Origin: CALGYY01 sp963678485
Lineage (GTDB): Bacteria > Bacteroidota > Bacteroidia > Bacteroidales > CAIWKO01
Assembly (NCBI GenBank): GCA_963678485.1
Contig: OY782882.1
Coordinates: 744,001-808,000, forward strand
Direction of reading: 5' to 3'
DNA length: 64,000 nucleotides
The notes beneath the pieces are model-generated. The model was not told the DNA's origin. It did no database searches and saw nothing but the letters and a program-made list of their open reading frames with translations. The position numbers were made by a program, and so were the translations under genes. Below, one piece after another: positions 54,982-63,951 of the stretch; position 1 is the first letter of the stretch, and the number at the start of each line of letters is the position of its first letter.

Positions 54982-55065
54982 AATAACGCGGGGATCCCGC
55001 ATCATGTATGTGATGACGGCTCCGATTGGAGATATCCAAAAGTGAAAATTTATAAATGCGTTATT
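54982..55065. other. 84-nt element with outer stem enclosing three small hairpins
   Basis: The 8-bp outer stem AATAACGC/GCGTTATT encloses GGG-GAT-CCC (extendable to GCGGG/CCCGC), CATCA-(6 nt)-TGATG, CTCC-GATT-GGAG, and the palindrome ATTTATAAAT. It resembles a cloverleaf in outline but has no T-loop or anticodon arm, so it is not a tRNA. It could be a structured RNA or the end of a mobile element. Confidence 0.3.
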
Positions 55066-55370
55066 TGGGGGCGATTCATAAACCTTGGCGATAGTAGGCT
55101 TTAATTCGTAAAGATTCTTGATATTCGCAATTGAAAAAAGATTTTTAAATCTACTGTTTCCTATGAATAATATCCTTGCACCTCAACATTTCCTCTTGAA
55201 CCAAAGTAACCATGAATGCAAAAGCATTAACAGCCTAAAGTAAAAGAAATCCAATAGTCGCATAATCTTAGCATCAAAAGCTAATGCAATGCTCTTATCC
55301 TTGAATTAGGCAAGAAAGACAGCAAACCAAAATGCGATAGCTGCGTCAGGGAGAATCAATAATATTCAAA

Positions 55371-57326
55371 TTAAAGGCTAATGCTTGGCTTTAATGGCAA
55401 AGAGAAATAGAATGTTGCGCCTTTTTCAACCTCAGCTTTCGCCCACACTTTGCCGCCATGTCTTAAAATGATACGTTGTACGATAGCTAAACCAACGCCG
55501 GTGCCTTCAAAATCCTTTCCGCTGTGGAGTCGTTCGAACACGCCGAACAACTTATTACTATATTTCATATCGAAGCCAACACCATTATCTTCTATGCTAT
55601 AAATACATTGACCATGTTCTTTTTTACTGCGAATGGAAATGACAGGCATTTCTCTTGTCGAACTATACTTAATAGCGTTAGATAAAAGATTTGTCCACAC
55701 TCTCCGAATCATCGTTGCATCCGCCGGCACATTATATATTTCACCAATATTGAGCGAAATTTTTGCACGAGAACTTACATCAGTGACATCAAGATAAATG
55801 GCTTCTATCAATTCCTTCATGTTCATTTCAGTTCGCTGCATATTTGCACGACTTAGCTGGGCGAATGCAAGCAGATCATCGATAAGTATACCCATTTTTT
55901 GGGTATTCTCGATTATACTTGAGCACAGTTTTTTTCCTTCTTCATCAAGCTTTCCTGCATATTCCTCTTCTAAGATTTGCGTAAACCCGTGCACTCTTCT
56001 TAGTGGGGCTCGCAAATCGTGTGAAACAGAATATGAAAATGCCTCCTGCTCCTTATTCACACCTTCAAGTTGAGCAGTACGCTCAACAACCCGCTGTTCG
56101 AGAGTTTCGTTGAGATTTCTAATTTCTTCTTCTGCTTGCTTGCGAACTGTAATATCTTCCATGGCAATGCACCAATGTGGGCGACCATTAATCATAAGTG
56201 ATTCAGCTCCCACCTCCATCCATACTTTTCGCGATTCTCCAACCCTGCCCAGCTCAAGATCAACTTCTAACCCACTAATAGAACCCTCATTTGCAATCAA
56301 ACGCTTAATGGCATTATTTATAAGACAACTCCCGCAATGCTCATCATGGCCACAACCTTTTTCAACGGCACAACTGTGAACACAACGTAATGCGTAACCA
56401 TGACGATACTGCAGTATTTCTGCTTCGTTTCTGCCGCAAAGTTTCACCGCAGCATTGTTAACCATGACGATTTTCGTAGACTCATCAATCACAAACATGG
56501 CAACAGGTGAAGATTCGAAAACAGCATCAAGATTCATCGTTTCTACCCTTAAGGCTTCTTCAGTAAGCTTGTTAAATGATGCTGACAAAATACCTAACTC
56601 ATTTTTTGAAATATAGGAACTGCGCGCATTGCGATCACCATTATGAAAACGTTGGGCGGTATTTGTAAGTTCAGCCAGGGGCTTACTAATATTGCGTAAT
56701 AACACAGCATTAAAAAGAAATAAGAAAAGCACAATGACCATGATAAGCGCGATGAGTTGCCTATTAAGCGAGGCGATCATTACTTTAGACTGTGCATATA
56801 AATCATTACCCTCTTTAATCGAATAATCGTCAATCACCTGAACTTTCGCAAGTAATCTTTCGACCTTATAGCCAACAATACCAAAGGTTTTAGTGCGGTT
56901 ATACACTTCAGGGTTCTTTCCAGAAAGTAGTAACTCAATCGTTTTATCACAGACATCTACTAGGCTGTCGAAGTATATACGGACTGCTACAATATCGCTA
57001 TGGGGACCCAAATACAGACTATCTATGGTTGAAATATGATTATTTGCGTCTTCTTTCCACCACTTAATCCAATCCATTTCAACTTTAATTTCCTTATCCA
57101 CTTCAGTAAGGGATAAGTCTTTCATATCGCGGTGTAATCCAAAAATATCAGTTTTTAGAAACCCCACTGCCCTGGCCACTTGCAAAGGATGATCATACAA
57201 GTTTTTGGTTTGATTATACAGTTTTGCAGATTGCGTATATGCAACCAAGCCAAGTAATAGCACACAAAACAAAGGGGTAGCCAGGCCAATTAAAAATTGA
57301 GTTCTGACTTTGATGTTTTTCATCAT
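55371..57326 (-). CDS. Membrane sensor histidine kinase (helical sensor-HAMP-PAS-HisKA-HATPase)
   Basis: 651 residues. TM1 is at ~9-31, a periplasmic helical bundle ~32-186 (NLYDHPLQVARAVGFLK ... HRDMKDLSL), TM2 ~187-209, HAMP ~210-262. A PAS domain (~265-395) contains a cluster of five cysteines, C315, C319, C325, C331 and C334. A coiled coil is followed by HisKA with H436 in AFSYSVSHDLRAPLRRVHGF. The ATPase has NLLSNAIKYSS, EDNGVGFD and GTGVGLAIVQRI. No receiver domain. The sensor is similar to that of the hybrid kinase at 1726 (LYNHPLK.. / LYDHPLQ.., MRDLLL / MKDLSL). The first two codons are both Met (57326 or 57323). Output partner not in window. Confidence 0.92.
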   Translation of the reverse strand: MMKNIKVRTQFLIGLATPLFCVLLLGLVAYTQSAKLYNQTKNLYDHPLQVARAVGFLKTDIFGLHRDMKDLSLTEVDKEIKVEMDWIKWWKEDANNHISTIDSLYLGPHSDIVAVRIYFDSLVDVCDKTIELLLSGKNPEVYNRTKTFGIVGYKVERLLAKVQVIDDYSIKEGNDLYAQSKVMIASLNRQLIALIMVIVLFLFLFNAVLLRNISKPLAELTNTAQRFHNGDRNARSSYISKNELGILSASFNKLTEEALRVETMNLDAVFESSPVAMFVIDESTKIVMVNNAAVKLCGRNEAEILQYRHGYALRCVHSCAVEKGCGHDEHCGSCLINNAIKRLIANEGSISGLEVDLELGRVGESRKVWMEVGAESLMINGRPHWCIAMEDITVRKQAEEEIRNLNETLEQRVVERTAQLEGVNKEQEAFSYSVSHDLRAPLRRVHGFTQILEEEYAGKLDEEGKKLCSSIIENTQKMGILIDDLLAFAQLSRANMQRTEMNMKELIEAIYLDVTDVSSRAKISLNIGEIYNVPADATMIRRVWTNLLSNAIKYSSTREMPVISIRSKKEHGQCIYSIEDNGVGFDMKYSNKLFGVFERLHSGKDFEGTGVGLAIVQRIILRHGGKVWAKAEVEKGATFYFSLPLKPSISL

Positions 57327-57704
57327 AAATCCGCCTTAGATTTTAACACACACTATGAAGTAGTTTTATCACGAACGTATCTGATTTATTGGTCATTTGC
57401 AATACAACAAATCAAGCAGAATAAGAATAAAAGTAAGACTTCCCTATTACGTCAAGTTCAAAAAGATATCTTTTATAAAGATATGAGAAAGAAATTCAAA
57501 TATCAAGCATTCGTTACAAATTTTTGAACTTTTTTCAACGATATATTTAAAATATTGACAATACATAGAATCAATAATGATTAATGCGACGGATGTCGCT
57601 TATTAGTTTTAACGGCTCAAATTTGAGTTCGGGGGCGTGGTCTGGTAAGGTTTAAAATCCTCAACAATCTCAGGTTAAGTCCAAGATATCAGTAGACACA
57701 AAAA
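57327..57704. other. Intergenic region without genes
   Basis: A+T-rich upstream region of the sensor kinase. One perfect 12-bp palindrome CTCAAATTTGAG at 57616-57627; otherwise nothing notable before the tRNA terminator. No exact TAnnTTTG box was found for the kinase. Confidence 0.4.
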
Positions 57705-57728
57705 AAAGACGATATGGCTATCGTCTTT
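57705..57728 (-). terminator. Rho-independent terminator of the tRNA gene
   Basis: Perfect 10-bp stem AAAGACGATA-(4 nt)-TATCGTCTTT. On the minus strand it is followed by a run of T residues (the A-run at 57701-57707 on the plus strand). It begins 7 bp after the tRNA 3' end on the same strand. Confidence 0.85.
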
Positions 57729-57734
57729 AGGATG

Positions 57735-57808
57735 TAGCGGGAACGAGAATTGAACTCGTGACCTCCGGGTTATGAATCCGACGCTCTAACCATCTGAGCT
57801 ACCCCGCT
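57735..57808 (-). tRNA. tRNA with CAT anticodon (elongator Met, or Ile2)
   Basis: 74 nt, full cloverleaf. Acceptor AGCGGGG/TCCCGCT (A1-U72 pair, so not initiator), D arm GCTC/GAGC with AGATGGTTA loop, anticodon loop TTCATAA (CAT), T arm ACGAG-TTCAATT-CTCGT, discriminator A73, no encoded CCA. The anticodon stem TCGGA/CCCGG has a U27-G43 wobble and an A31-C39 mismatch next to the loop. CAT can be Met or, with lysidine, Ile2; sequence alone does not settle it. Confidence 0.93.
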
Positions 57809-57823
57809 ATGAATTTTGGAGTG

Positions 57824-57831
57824 CAAAGATA
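57824..57831 (-). promoter_or_regulatory. -7 promoter box of the tRNA gene
   Basis: The minus strand reads TATCTTTG, an exact TAnnTTTG box, 15 bp upstream of the tRNA 5' end. A TTG lies 14 bp further upstream, a short spacing. Confidence 0.55.
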
Positions 57832-57963
57832 CAATTTTTTTATTTCAAAAACCGAAGTTGAAAAAATCTGCATAAGCAAATTCCCAACTATCGAAGACCA
57901 AACTTAAATATTGTTATTCAGATTCTTACATTTATAACCCACTAGAATGTCTGGTCCAAAAGA

Positions 57964-59193
57964 CTAAATCAACAGCCAAAAATAAAGCATGGAAAGTCCC
58001 ATACTAAGCACCGTTACAAGAATTCCTGCTTTGAAAAATTCGAAAAAGCGTATCTCAATGCCTTTTGATTTTGCAGATTCTATGACAATTAAATTCGCCA
58101 TTGCACCGATGATAGTTGCATTGCCTGCCAGTGTAGAGGCTGAAGCCAGTGACAGCCACAGGAGCTGGTTATCTGCACTTTTCATTACAGGCAGCATCAA
58201 CACAGTAAAGGGAACATTACTTACGATTTGAGACATAAATAAACTCAAACCATGGATGGTGCTTATTCCACGGGCATCAGCACTTATTAAGGAATGCTGC
58301 ATTACAGCGTCAAGCAAACCAGCCTTCTCCACTCCCTTTACTACAATAAAGAGTGCAGCAAAAAATAGCAATAATACCCAATCCACTTCCTTAATAACCT
58401 TTGAAGGTTTGACACTTCCAAAGATTAGCACCAGCGATCCTCCAATCATTGCAATTAGCGGAATGCTTAGATGCAGCATGCGGCTAAAGAAAAAAAGTAT
58501 CACCACTGATGCAAAAATGGGTACTGAAAATCGCATTGATCGATAGGAATAATTAAAGCTCTCACCCTGATAAACAACAGGACTTCGATTCCGAAAATGT
58601 GCGGGATATGTAAGACGAATCGCTCCAATAATCAACAGCATGCTCAGCAAGGCTAAGGGTGCAAGATATAGCATAAAATTGCCATAGGATATTCCTGAAT
58701 TTACACCAATCAGCATATTTTGCGGATTACCAGTCATGGTCATGACACTACCCGCATTACTGGCAAGTATCTCGGCAATTAAATAGGGAACGGGGTTGAT
58801 ACGTGATGACAAACAAATGGTGATAATGACAGGTGTAAATAATAGCACCACTGCATCATTCACCAAAAAGGCGCTGGAAATGCCTGTTACCAATACAATC
58901 AGCACAAGCAACCGAAACTGGGTATGGGCAAGAGAAATAGTTTTTTGAGCAATGAGTGAGAAAAAACCATCCAATTGCAAGGTAGAAATAATGATCATCA
59001 TCCCGAGCAATAGTGCGATGGTATTATAATCAACAGCATATACAGCCTCCTCGAAATTCAATACACCAAATACAACCATAGCCACTGAACCAAAGAATGC
59101 TGCAGAAGGCCGGTCGATGTTTATGCCCGGTAATCGAGTAAAGATGATTCCAATATAAGTGACAACAAAAATGATTAATGCCGCAATTTCCAT
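57964..59193 (-). CDS. ArsB/NhaD/SLC13-superfamily ion transporter
   Basis: 409 residues from ATG 59193; a TTG three codons earlier (59202) is the alternative. About 11-12 TM helices. The family pattern includes NFEEAVYAVDYNTIALLLGMMII in the first half, SAFLVNDAVVLLFTPVII (first conserved turn), NAGSVMTMTGNPQNMLIG, and the matching second half MSQIVSNVPFTVLMLPVM ... LAGNATIIGAMANLIV. This twofold arrangement with TGNPQN and AGNATIIGA is that of the ArsB/NhaD/citrate (IT) superfamily, which moves anions or exchanges Na+/H+. Substrate cannot be assigned; no arsenic genes are nearby. Ends 155 bp from the tRNA. Confidence 0.88.
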   Translation of the reverse strand: MEIAALIIFVVTYIGIIFTRLPGINIDRPSAAFFGSVAMVVFGVLNFEEAVYAVDYNTIALLLGMMIIISTLQLDGFFSLIAQKTISLAHTQFRLLVLIVLVTGISSAFLVNDAVVLLFTPVIITICLSSRINPVPYLIAEILASNAGSVMTMTGNPQNMLIGVNSGISYGNFMLYLAPLALLSMLLIIGAIRLTYPAHFRNRSPVVYQGESFNYSYRSMRFSVPIFASVVILFFFSRMLHLSIPLIAMIGGSLVLIFGSVKPSKVIKEVDWVLLLFFAALFIVVKGVEKAGLLDAVMQHSLISADARGISTIHGLSLFMSQIVSNVPFTVLMLPVMKSADNQLLWLSLASASTLAGNATIIGAMANLIVIESAKSKGIEIRFFEFFKAGILVTVLSMGLSMLYFWLLI

Positions 59194-59243
59194 TATCAGC
59201 AATTTGCCACAAAATAAAGCAAAATAGTGCTAGTATCCCCACT

Positions 59244-61352
59244 TTACATTTTTGCATCCCACACAAAAGCACCTTGCTCAGGCACCGACCAGCAAGGTAT
59301 TCCATATTCTTCGCATTCGCGAACCCATTTGCCAGCGCGGATTTTACTATTAGTGGCATCAATGATTATATATTCCGGCTGATATGTTGCAAGCAGATCT
59401 GTGATGGTGAGTCGTGCGTTATTCGTAAGAATTAAAAAATCTACGTTGAGTTTTTGTAAAGAGGTTTCTTTGCAATTCACCCAGGCAATGCGCTGGTCGA
59501 GAAATTGGGCAAACGAATGATATTTGTACAATCCGGCATGCAACGAAGAAGCAACATTTGCATCAGTACACAACCCATTAAAATCCCGCACACCTTTGCG
59601 ATCCATGAGTCCTCCCGTATAAAAATCAATTTTCCGTTCATTACATATTATCATGGAATCGGCCAGCAACAATCGTTCGCGCGCTCTTATAAAATCAACC
59701 GTGCGGGATTTTCCAGTCTGATATACTACTAATGAAGCTTGATTCTGTATTCGCCATTGGGCCATCAGTAAGGAAGAGCATAAAGCGATGGCCATGGTGA
59801 GAGCAGCAAAAATCGCCACTTTATTTTTTTTATACAAAAACAACAAGACGCTGATAACCATTCCATAGATTAATAAAGCCTCGAATCCTGTGACATACAC
59901 TCCCCGTGAAACAGAACCGGGAAGCTGCTCTATCCATCCAATGGAAGAATTTAGGGCAATCACCATCCAGCTTAGCACTTTGGAAAGCAGGACCGACACT
60001 GATGGAATAAACGAAACTGCCAGCACTACCAATGCCAGATAAATGATGGCCGTTGATAGTGGTAAGGCCACAAAATTTGTTATCAGAAAGTAATTTGGAA
60101 ATTGTTGAAAATAATACATTCCCATTGGAAAAGTCAGTATTTGTGCGGCGATGGATACTGTTGTGATTGACCAGCCCTGTTGTAGTATCCACCATCGTGG
60201 AGTCCACCATGCCTGAATGCTTGGCTGAATTGCAACAATACCAATGACTGCCATATAGGTAAGCTGAAAACCCATATCAGTAATATAGTAAGGATTTATG
60301 ATCAACAGTATCATTGCCGATGCGGCGAGGGTATTAAATATTTCAGCGTTACGACTAAATAGTTTTCCTGTAACAATTAAACTGAACATTAAAGCCGCAC
60401 GTAGCACACAGGGCGAAAGTCCGGTCACTAAAGCATATACCCAAATACAAAGCAGCAGCAGCAAAGCTTTTGGATATTTCCCATAACGAATTTTATCGAA
60501 AAAAAACAAGAGCAGATTCAATCCCGCGTAAATCAAACCAACGTGCATTCCTGAAACACTAAGTATATGGATAGCCCCGGTTCCCGAGTAATCGCTCAAC
60601 AATTCCGGATCAAGCTTATCAGTATAGCCAATCAGAAGGGCGGAAGTGACTGCAAACTCGCGGCCTGTAATTCCATTATCGCTAAGAATACCCAGTATGT
60701 GGGAACGAATGTCGTACGCTAGTGTAAACAACGCACTACGACTACCCTTTCCAATAAACCTCCAGTCACCATTTCTAACAAAAGCCTGATGATACACACC
60801 ACGCATTGCGAGATAATGCTGATAGTCGAAGGCTCCGGGGTTTGCAGGCGCAGCAACCACTTCAGGCACTTTTTGAATGAGGATTAAATCGCCATATTCA
60901 AGTAATGAAGATGCAGAATCTGTCGCAAGATAGAGCATTAATTGTCCTGAAACAGGCTTCATTCCTGAAGAATCGCCATTCATCATCATCTCTGCCTCTG
61001 CCTTGATACTTTTCTCACGAAGCTGTGGTGGAGCAGTAATCCGCACTAATGTATAAGATGCGGGCTGCTTAAGATGTATAAAGTGATTGTTTTCCAATGC
61101 TGCTGTGCGTGAAAGGGTAAGCTCATAACCGCAACAGACTATCATCAAATAAAAAGACCAACCATAGATCCATCGTGTCCTGTAAGAGATTTTCCGTGCA
61201 AGAAAGAACACATACGTACCGGACAACAGCAACATAATTACAAACACAAACAATGGAATACGAAAGGAGCAACCGGAGAAAATGGCAATGAGTATCCCTG
61301 CAGCAAACGGCAGGAATAGCCTTACCAGAGGGTAAGGATTCCAGGTTTTCAT
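59244..61352 (-). CDS. ComEC/Rec2-family DNA uptake channel protein
   Basis: 702 residues. The N-terminal TMs and an OB-like domain (~90-180: RITAPPQLREKSIKAEAEMM ... LMLYLATDSASS ... PGAFDYQHYLAMRGVYHQAF) precede the competence core (~220-500) with YSGTGAIHILSVSGMHVGLIYAGL and LVTGLSPCVLRAALMFS. The C-terminal ~170 residues are soluble (VDFIRARERLLLADSMIICN ... TNNARLTITDLL) but lack the metallo-beta-lactamase HxHxDH motif. ComEC forms the inner-membrane channel for single-stranded DNA in natural transformation; Bacteroidota members often lack the lactamase domain. A candidate -7 box (TATTTTTG on the minus strand) lies at 61381-61388. Confidence 0.93.
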   Translation of the reverse strand: MKTWNPYPLVRLFLPFAAGILIAIFSGCSFRIPLFVFVIMLLLSGTYVFFLARKISYRTRWIYGWSFYLMIVCCGYELTLSRTAALENNHFIHLKQPASYTLVRITAPPQLREKSIKAEAEMMMNGDSSGMKPVSGQLMLYLATDSASSLLEYGDLILIQKVPEVVAAPANPGAFDYQHYLAMRGVYHQAFVRNGDWRFIGKGSRSALFTLAYDIRSHILGILSDNGITGREFAVTSALLIGYTDKLDPELLSDYSGTGAIHILSVSGMHVGLIYAGLNLLLFFFDKIRYGKYPKALLLLLCIWVYALVTGLSPCVLRAALMFSLIVTGKLFSRNAEIFNTLAASAMILLIINPYYITDMGFQLTYMAVIGIVAIQPSIQAWWTPRWWILQQGWSITTVSIAAQILTFPMGMYYFQQFPNYFLITNFVALPLSTAIIYLALVVLAVSFIPSVSVLLSKVLSWMVIALNSSIGWIEQLPGSVSRGVYVTGFEALLIYGMVISVLLFLYKKNKVAIFAALTMAIALCSSLLMAQWRIQNQASLVVYQTGKSRTVDFIRARERLLLADSMIICNERKIDFYTGGLMDRKGVRDFNGLCTDANVASSLHAGLYKYHSFAQFLDQRIAWVNCKETSLQKLNVDFLILTNNARLTITDLLATYQPEYIIIDATNSKIRAGKWVRECEEYGIPCWSVPEQGAFVWDAKM

Positions 61353-61565
61353 AGTACTATTTTGATTTATTTGTTTTAATCAAAAATAATAATTTTCACA
61401 AAATCTAACATCATTAAAAACAAATTGTTGAAGTGTTTCAGAAATTATAAATGAGCGCGCAAATGCACCAAGATGTTAAGAATTGTTATTCATCGCTACT
61501 TTTCGTGGGTTATGGGTACATTCTGCCTTATTTTATCGTATCTTTACCGACCATTTTTAAAAGCG

Positions 61566-62651
61566 ATGAAAAAATTTCTAGGCGGTCTATTATTACTTGC
61601 TATAACAACACTGCTCTGCTCCTGGGGGAGTACAGGGCATTACTACATCAGCTATCGAAGCAGTTTATTCATGCCTTCTGACTTGCTTGCCTTGGAATCA
61701 TGGGCAACGGAGTTATCGGATCATGCATCAGATGCCGACGACCGTAAGTCGTGGGATCCTACCGAAGCACCAAAGCATTACATAAATTATGAGGTTTTTC
61801 CTGGTTTTAATACCACAGGAAGAGTGTATCAAACAGTAGATTCGGCCTTTTCGATGTATGGTAGCAGTTTTCTTGATGCTAATGGCTATCTGCCCTATGC
61901 CACACTGAACACCTTTGATTTGCTGGTTGATGCCTTTCAGCGAAACGATGATGCTGATATTATTTTTTACGCATCTGATTTGGGTCATTACGTTGCTGAT
62001 GGTCATATGCCATTACATCTCACTGAAAATTATAACGGTCAATTTTCGGGACAAAACGGCGTACATTCACGAATTGAAAGCACACTCGTTGGAGATTATA
62101 TGTCGCAAATCACCACCCCTGGCGGAACAGCTCATTATATTACAGACGTAAATGATTATGTTTTTCAATATAATTACGATACCTACAAATATGTTGATTC
62201 CTTGCTCGATGCGGATGCTCAAGCGTATGCTGTGAGTGGCAGCTATTCTAATGCAAACTATTATCCCGGACTTTGGGCACGTTGTCACCGACAGATGAAT
62301 GCATTATTTCACAATGCTTCACAGGCCTTGGCAGATCTCATTTATACAGCGGCGGTCAATGGTGGACAAAACGTAGATGGGTTAAAAGAATATGGTATAC
62401 AACGACACATCAGCATTTCTCCTAATCCAGTGTGCATCAATAGCACACTAACACTGTCAACTAATGAAGCCAGCGAGCCTTTTGATCTTGAAATTTTCGA
62501 TCTGCAAGGAAAGCTAATGATGCGCCAACACATAGAATTGACAGGGAATACAAAAGGCATTTCCATTACAGGAATACCTCAGGGTATTTTTATGCTTAGT
62601 ATTAAAGGCAGTAACGTGGAGGAAGCCATTAAACTGGTTGTAGCCCGCTAA
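61566..62651 (+). CDS. Exported S1/P1-nuclease or zinc phospholipase C-like protein with T9SS tail
   Basis: 361 residues from ATG 61566; the longer open frame from 61473 lacks a proper signal. Signal peptide MKKFLGGLLLLAITTLLCS would leave mature N-terminus WGSTGHYYIS, the WG-x-x-GH start of S1/P1 nucleases in which the N-terminal Trp binds zinc. Further ligand-type residues are DHASDADDRK, APKHYINYE, and DLGHYVADGHMPLHLTEN (H-x3-D-x-H-x3-H). The C-terminal ~80 residues are a T9SS type A sorting domain (SPNPVCINSTLTLS, LEIFDLQGKLM, GIPQGIFMLSIKG). It may degrade nucleic acids or phospholipids outside the cell; which one cannot be told. Confidence 0.85.
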   Translation: MKKFLGGLLLLAITTLLCSWGSTGHYYISYRSSLFMPSDLLALESWATELSDHASDADDRKSWDPTEAPKHYINYEVFPGFNTTGRVYQTVDSAFSMYGSSFLDANGYLPYATLNTFDLLVDAFQRNDDADIIFYASDLGHYVADGHMPLHLTENYNGQFSGQNGVHSRIESTLVGDYMSQITTPGGTAHYITDVNDYVFQYNYDTYKYVDSLLDADAQAYAVSGSYSNANYYPGLWARCHRQMNALFHNASQALADLIYTAAVNGGQNVDGLKEYGIQRHISISPNPVCINSTLTLSTNEASEPFDLEIFDLQGKLMMRQHIELTGNTKGISITGIPQGIFMLSIKGSNVEEAIKLVVAR

Positions 62652-62742
62652 GAATGAGTCAAACCAAAGGAAGCGTACTTTGAGAGACAATCTGTCTTTT
62701 CAAATCAAGCTATCGTAACATTTTCATACGATTCCCAAAACA
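62652..62742. terminator. Possible weak hairpins between convergent genes
   Basis: Two small stems, AGACA-ATC-TGTCT and ATCGTA-(9 nt)-TACGAT (62712-62732), lie between the convergent nuclease-like and SpoIID-like genes. Either could be a weak terminator. Confidence 0.25.
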
Positions 62743-63897
62743 TTAAAATCCGCGCATCAATACCTGCTCGTAGCTGATGATTTCAACTCCTTTGTAATAA
62801 TACTTAATGATATCGCGATAGCCATATCCAAGTTGTGCCATGCGGATAGCACCTTGCTGGCTGAGTCCAACGCCGTGACCATAACCTTTGCCATAGAAGA
62901 TTACATCATCGCCCTTTTGCTTAATTGAGAAAAAGGTTGAGCGTAAGCCCAGATCAGCCCTGATGGTTGTGAGTTTAATGGAATCTGAAAAATATACCAT
63001 GCGATGGGTTTGCGTAAAGTTGAGTGCGGCTTCCTTTTTATCACGATCGCCAATTGGATACTTAAAATGCGATGACAGATAATTTAGCCACTCATCAACC
63101 GTCATGGTTTTCTCCCAGGTAGCACTTGGCATATGCAATGAAAATGTATCTGTTACTGATTTTAAGTAGGGTGTGGATATACTCCAGACGTCCTGAGCAT
63201 TGGCTGTCTCCCCGCCGCTATTGGCATGGAATGCAGCAGCAATCATTTTCCCGTCTTTATCAACAATAACATCGCCGGCGGTTTGAAAGGTTGCTGCCTG
63301 TATGTCGGAATTATGGCATCTGCCCATATAGAGCTGACAATGGGTACCATCGCATAAATGATAACCATCAGCAACATGCTTTTTGGAATTGTTTAATGCG
63401 TAGGTCCTGCAACAGATTGCCTGCACAACAAAGAATTCACTTTCCTTAGTACTACCACCTCCTTCGCTTTGCACTACGCCTGCAACATAATCCTCAAGAT
63501 CCACTACATTGATGATTTGAATTTCACCATTCACAACACTCAGTTCGAGGTCATCATCATATTCTCTTTCTTTGATAACCGGCGCCAGTGGCTTTATTAG
63601 AAAATTATTTATCAGTCCAGAACCGCTTAATGTAACTGTTCCAAATTTCCCCAAAGGCTGACCATTTTTAAGCACCATGATGCTATCGCCTATGATTGAG
63701 AAATGAAGCGTTTCGGTCTTCAATACCTCAGCACGCAATTTATCATTATCATAAAGTGCATATTTACCGATGAGAGGAGTTACACTCAATTGTGTGATGG
63801 TATATCCAGAAAAAATTCGCACATCAAGTTCAATACCTGCAAAACTTTTCAACGACAAACAAATTAGTACAATGATTACAAATAAATATTTTTTCAT
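62743..63897 (-). CDS. SpoIID/LytB-domain protein (peptidoglycan-processing type)
   Basis: 384 residues with signal peptide MKKYLFVIIVLICLSLKSFAG. SpoIID features: LEDYVAGVVQSEGGGSTKESEFFVVQAICCRTYAL with the conserved Glu, HLCDGTHCQLYMGRCH, AAFHANSGGETANAQDVW, and the C-terminal SQQGAIRMAQLGYGYRDIIKYYYKGVEI. SpoIID enzymes are lytic transglycosylases of denuded glycan strands in spore formers; in non-sporulating Bacteroidota the homologues are exported but of uncertain role. Confidence 0.92.
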   Translation of the reverse strand: MKKYLFVIIVLICLSLKSFAGIELDVRIFSGYTITQLSVTPLIGKYALYDNDKLRAEVLKTETLHFSIIGDSIMVLKNGQPLGKFGTVTLSGSGLINNFLIKPLAPVIKEREYDDDLELSVVNGEIQIINVVDLEDYVAGVVQSEGGGSTKESEFFVVQAICCRTYALNNSKKHVADGYHLCDGTHCQLYMGRCHNSDIQAATFQTAGDVIVDKDGKMIAAAFHANSGGETANAQDVWSISTPYLKSVTDTFSLHMPSATWEKTMTVDEWLNYLSSHFKYPIGDRDKKEAALNFTQTHRMVYFSDSIKLTTIRADLGLRSTFFSIKQKGDDVIFYGKGYGHGVGLSQQGAIRMAQLGYGYRDIIKYYYKGVEIISYEQVLMRGF

Positions 63898-63943
63898 TCA
63901 GTAAAAAAATAAGCGTTCAACAAATCACAACCCATGAAGTGGG

Positions 63944-63951
63944 CAAAGATA
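63944..63951 (-). promoter_or_regulatory. -7 promoter box of the SpoIID-like gene
   Basis: The minus strand reads TATCTTTG, an exact TAnnTTTG box, 46 bp upstream of the ATG at 63897. Confidence 0.55.

Larger units (their letters stand above)
54245..55370. other. 1.1-kb gene-free region with several hairpins and GC-rich islands
   Basis: No credible gene. It contains a perfect 10-bp hairpin CCACCTTTTG-(6 nt)-CAAAAGGTGG near 54542-54567, the GC-rich repeat island listed next (~54595-54840), and a nested-hairpin element (54982-55065). The rest is A+T-rich. A frame on the minus strand at 54595-54828 is Arg/Gly-rich and falls entirely in the GC-rich island, so I reject it. Confidence 0.6.

Noticed and set aside
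54982..55065. A second tRNA
   Set aside because: Cloverleaf outline only; no T-loop, no anticodon arm and no conserved tRNA bases.
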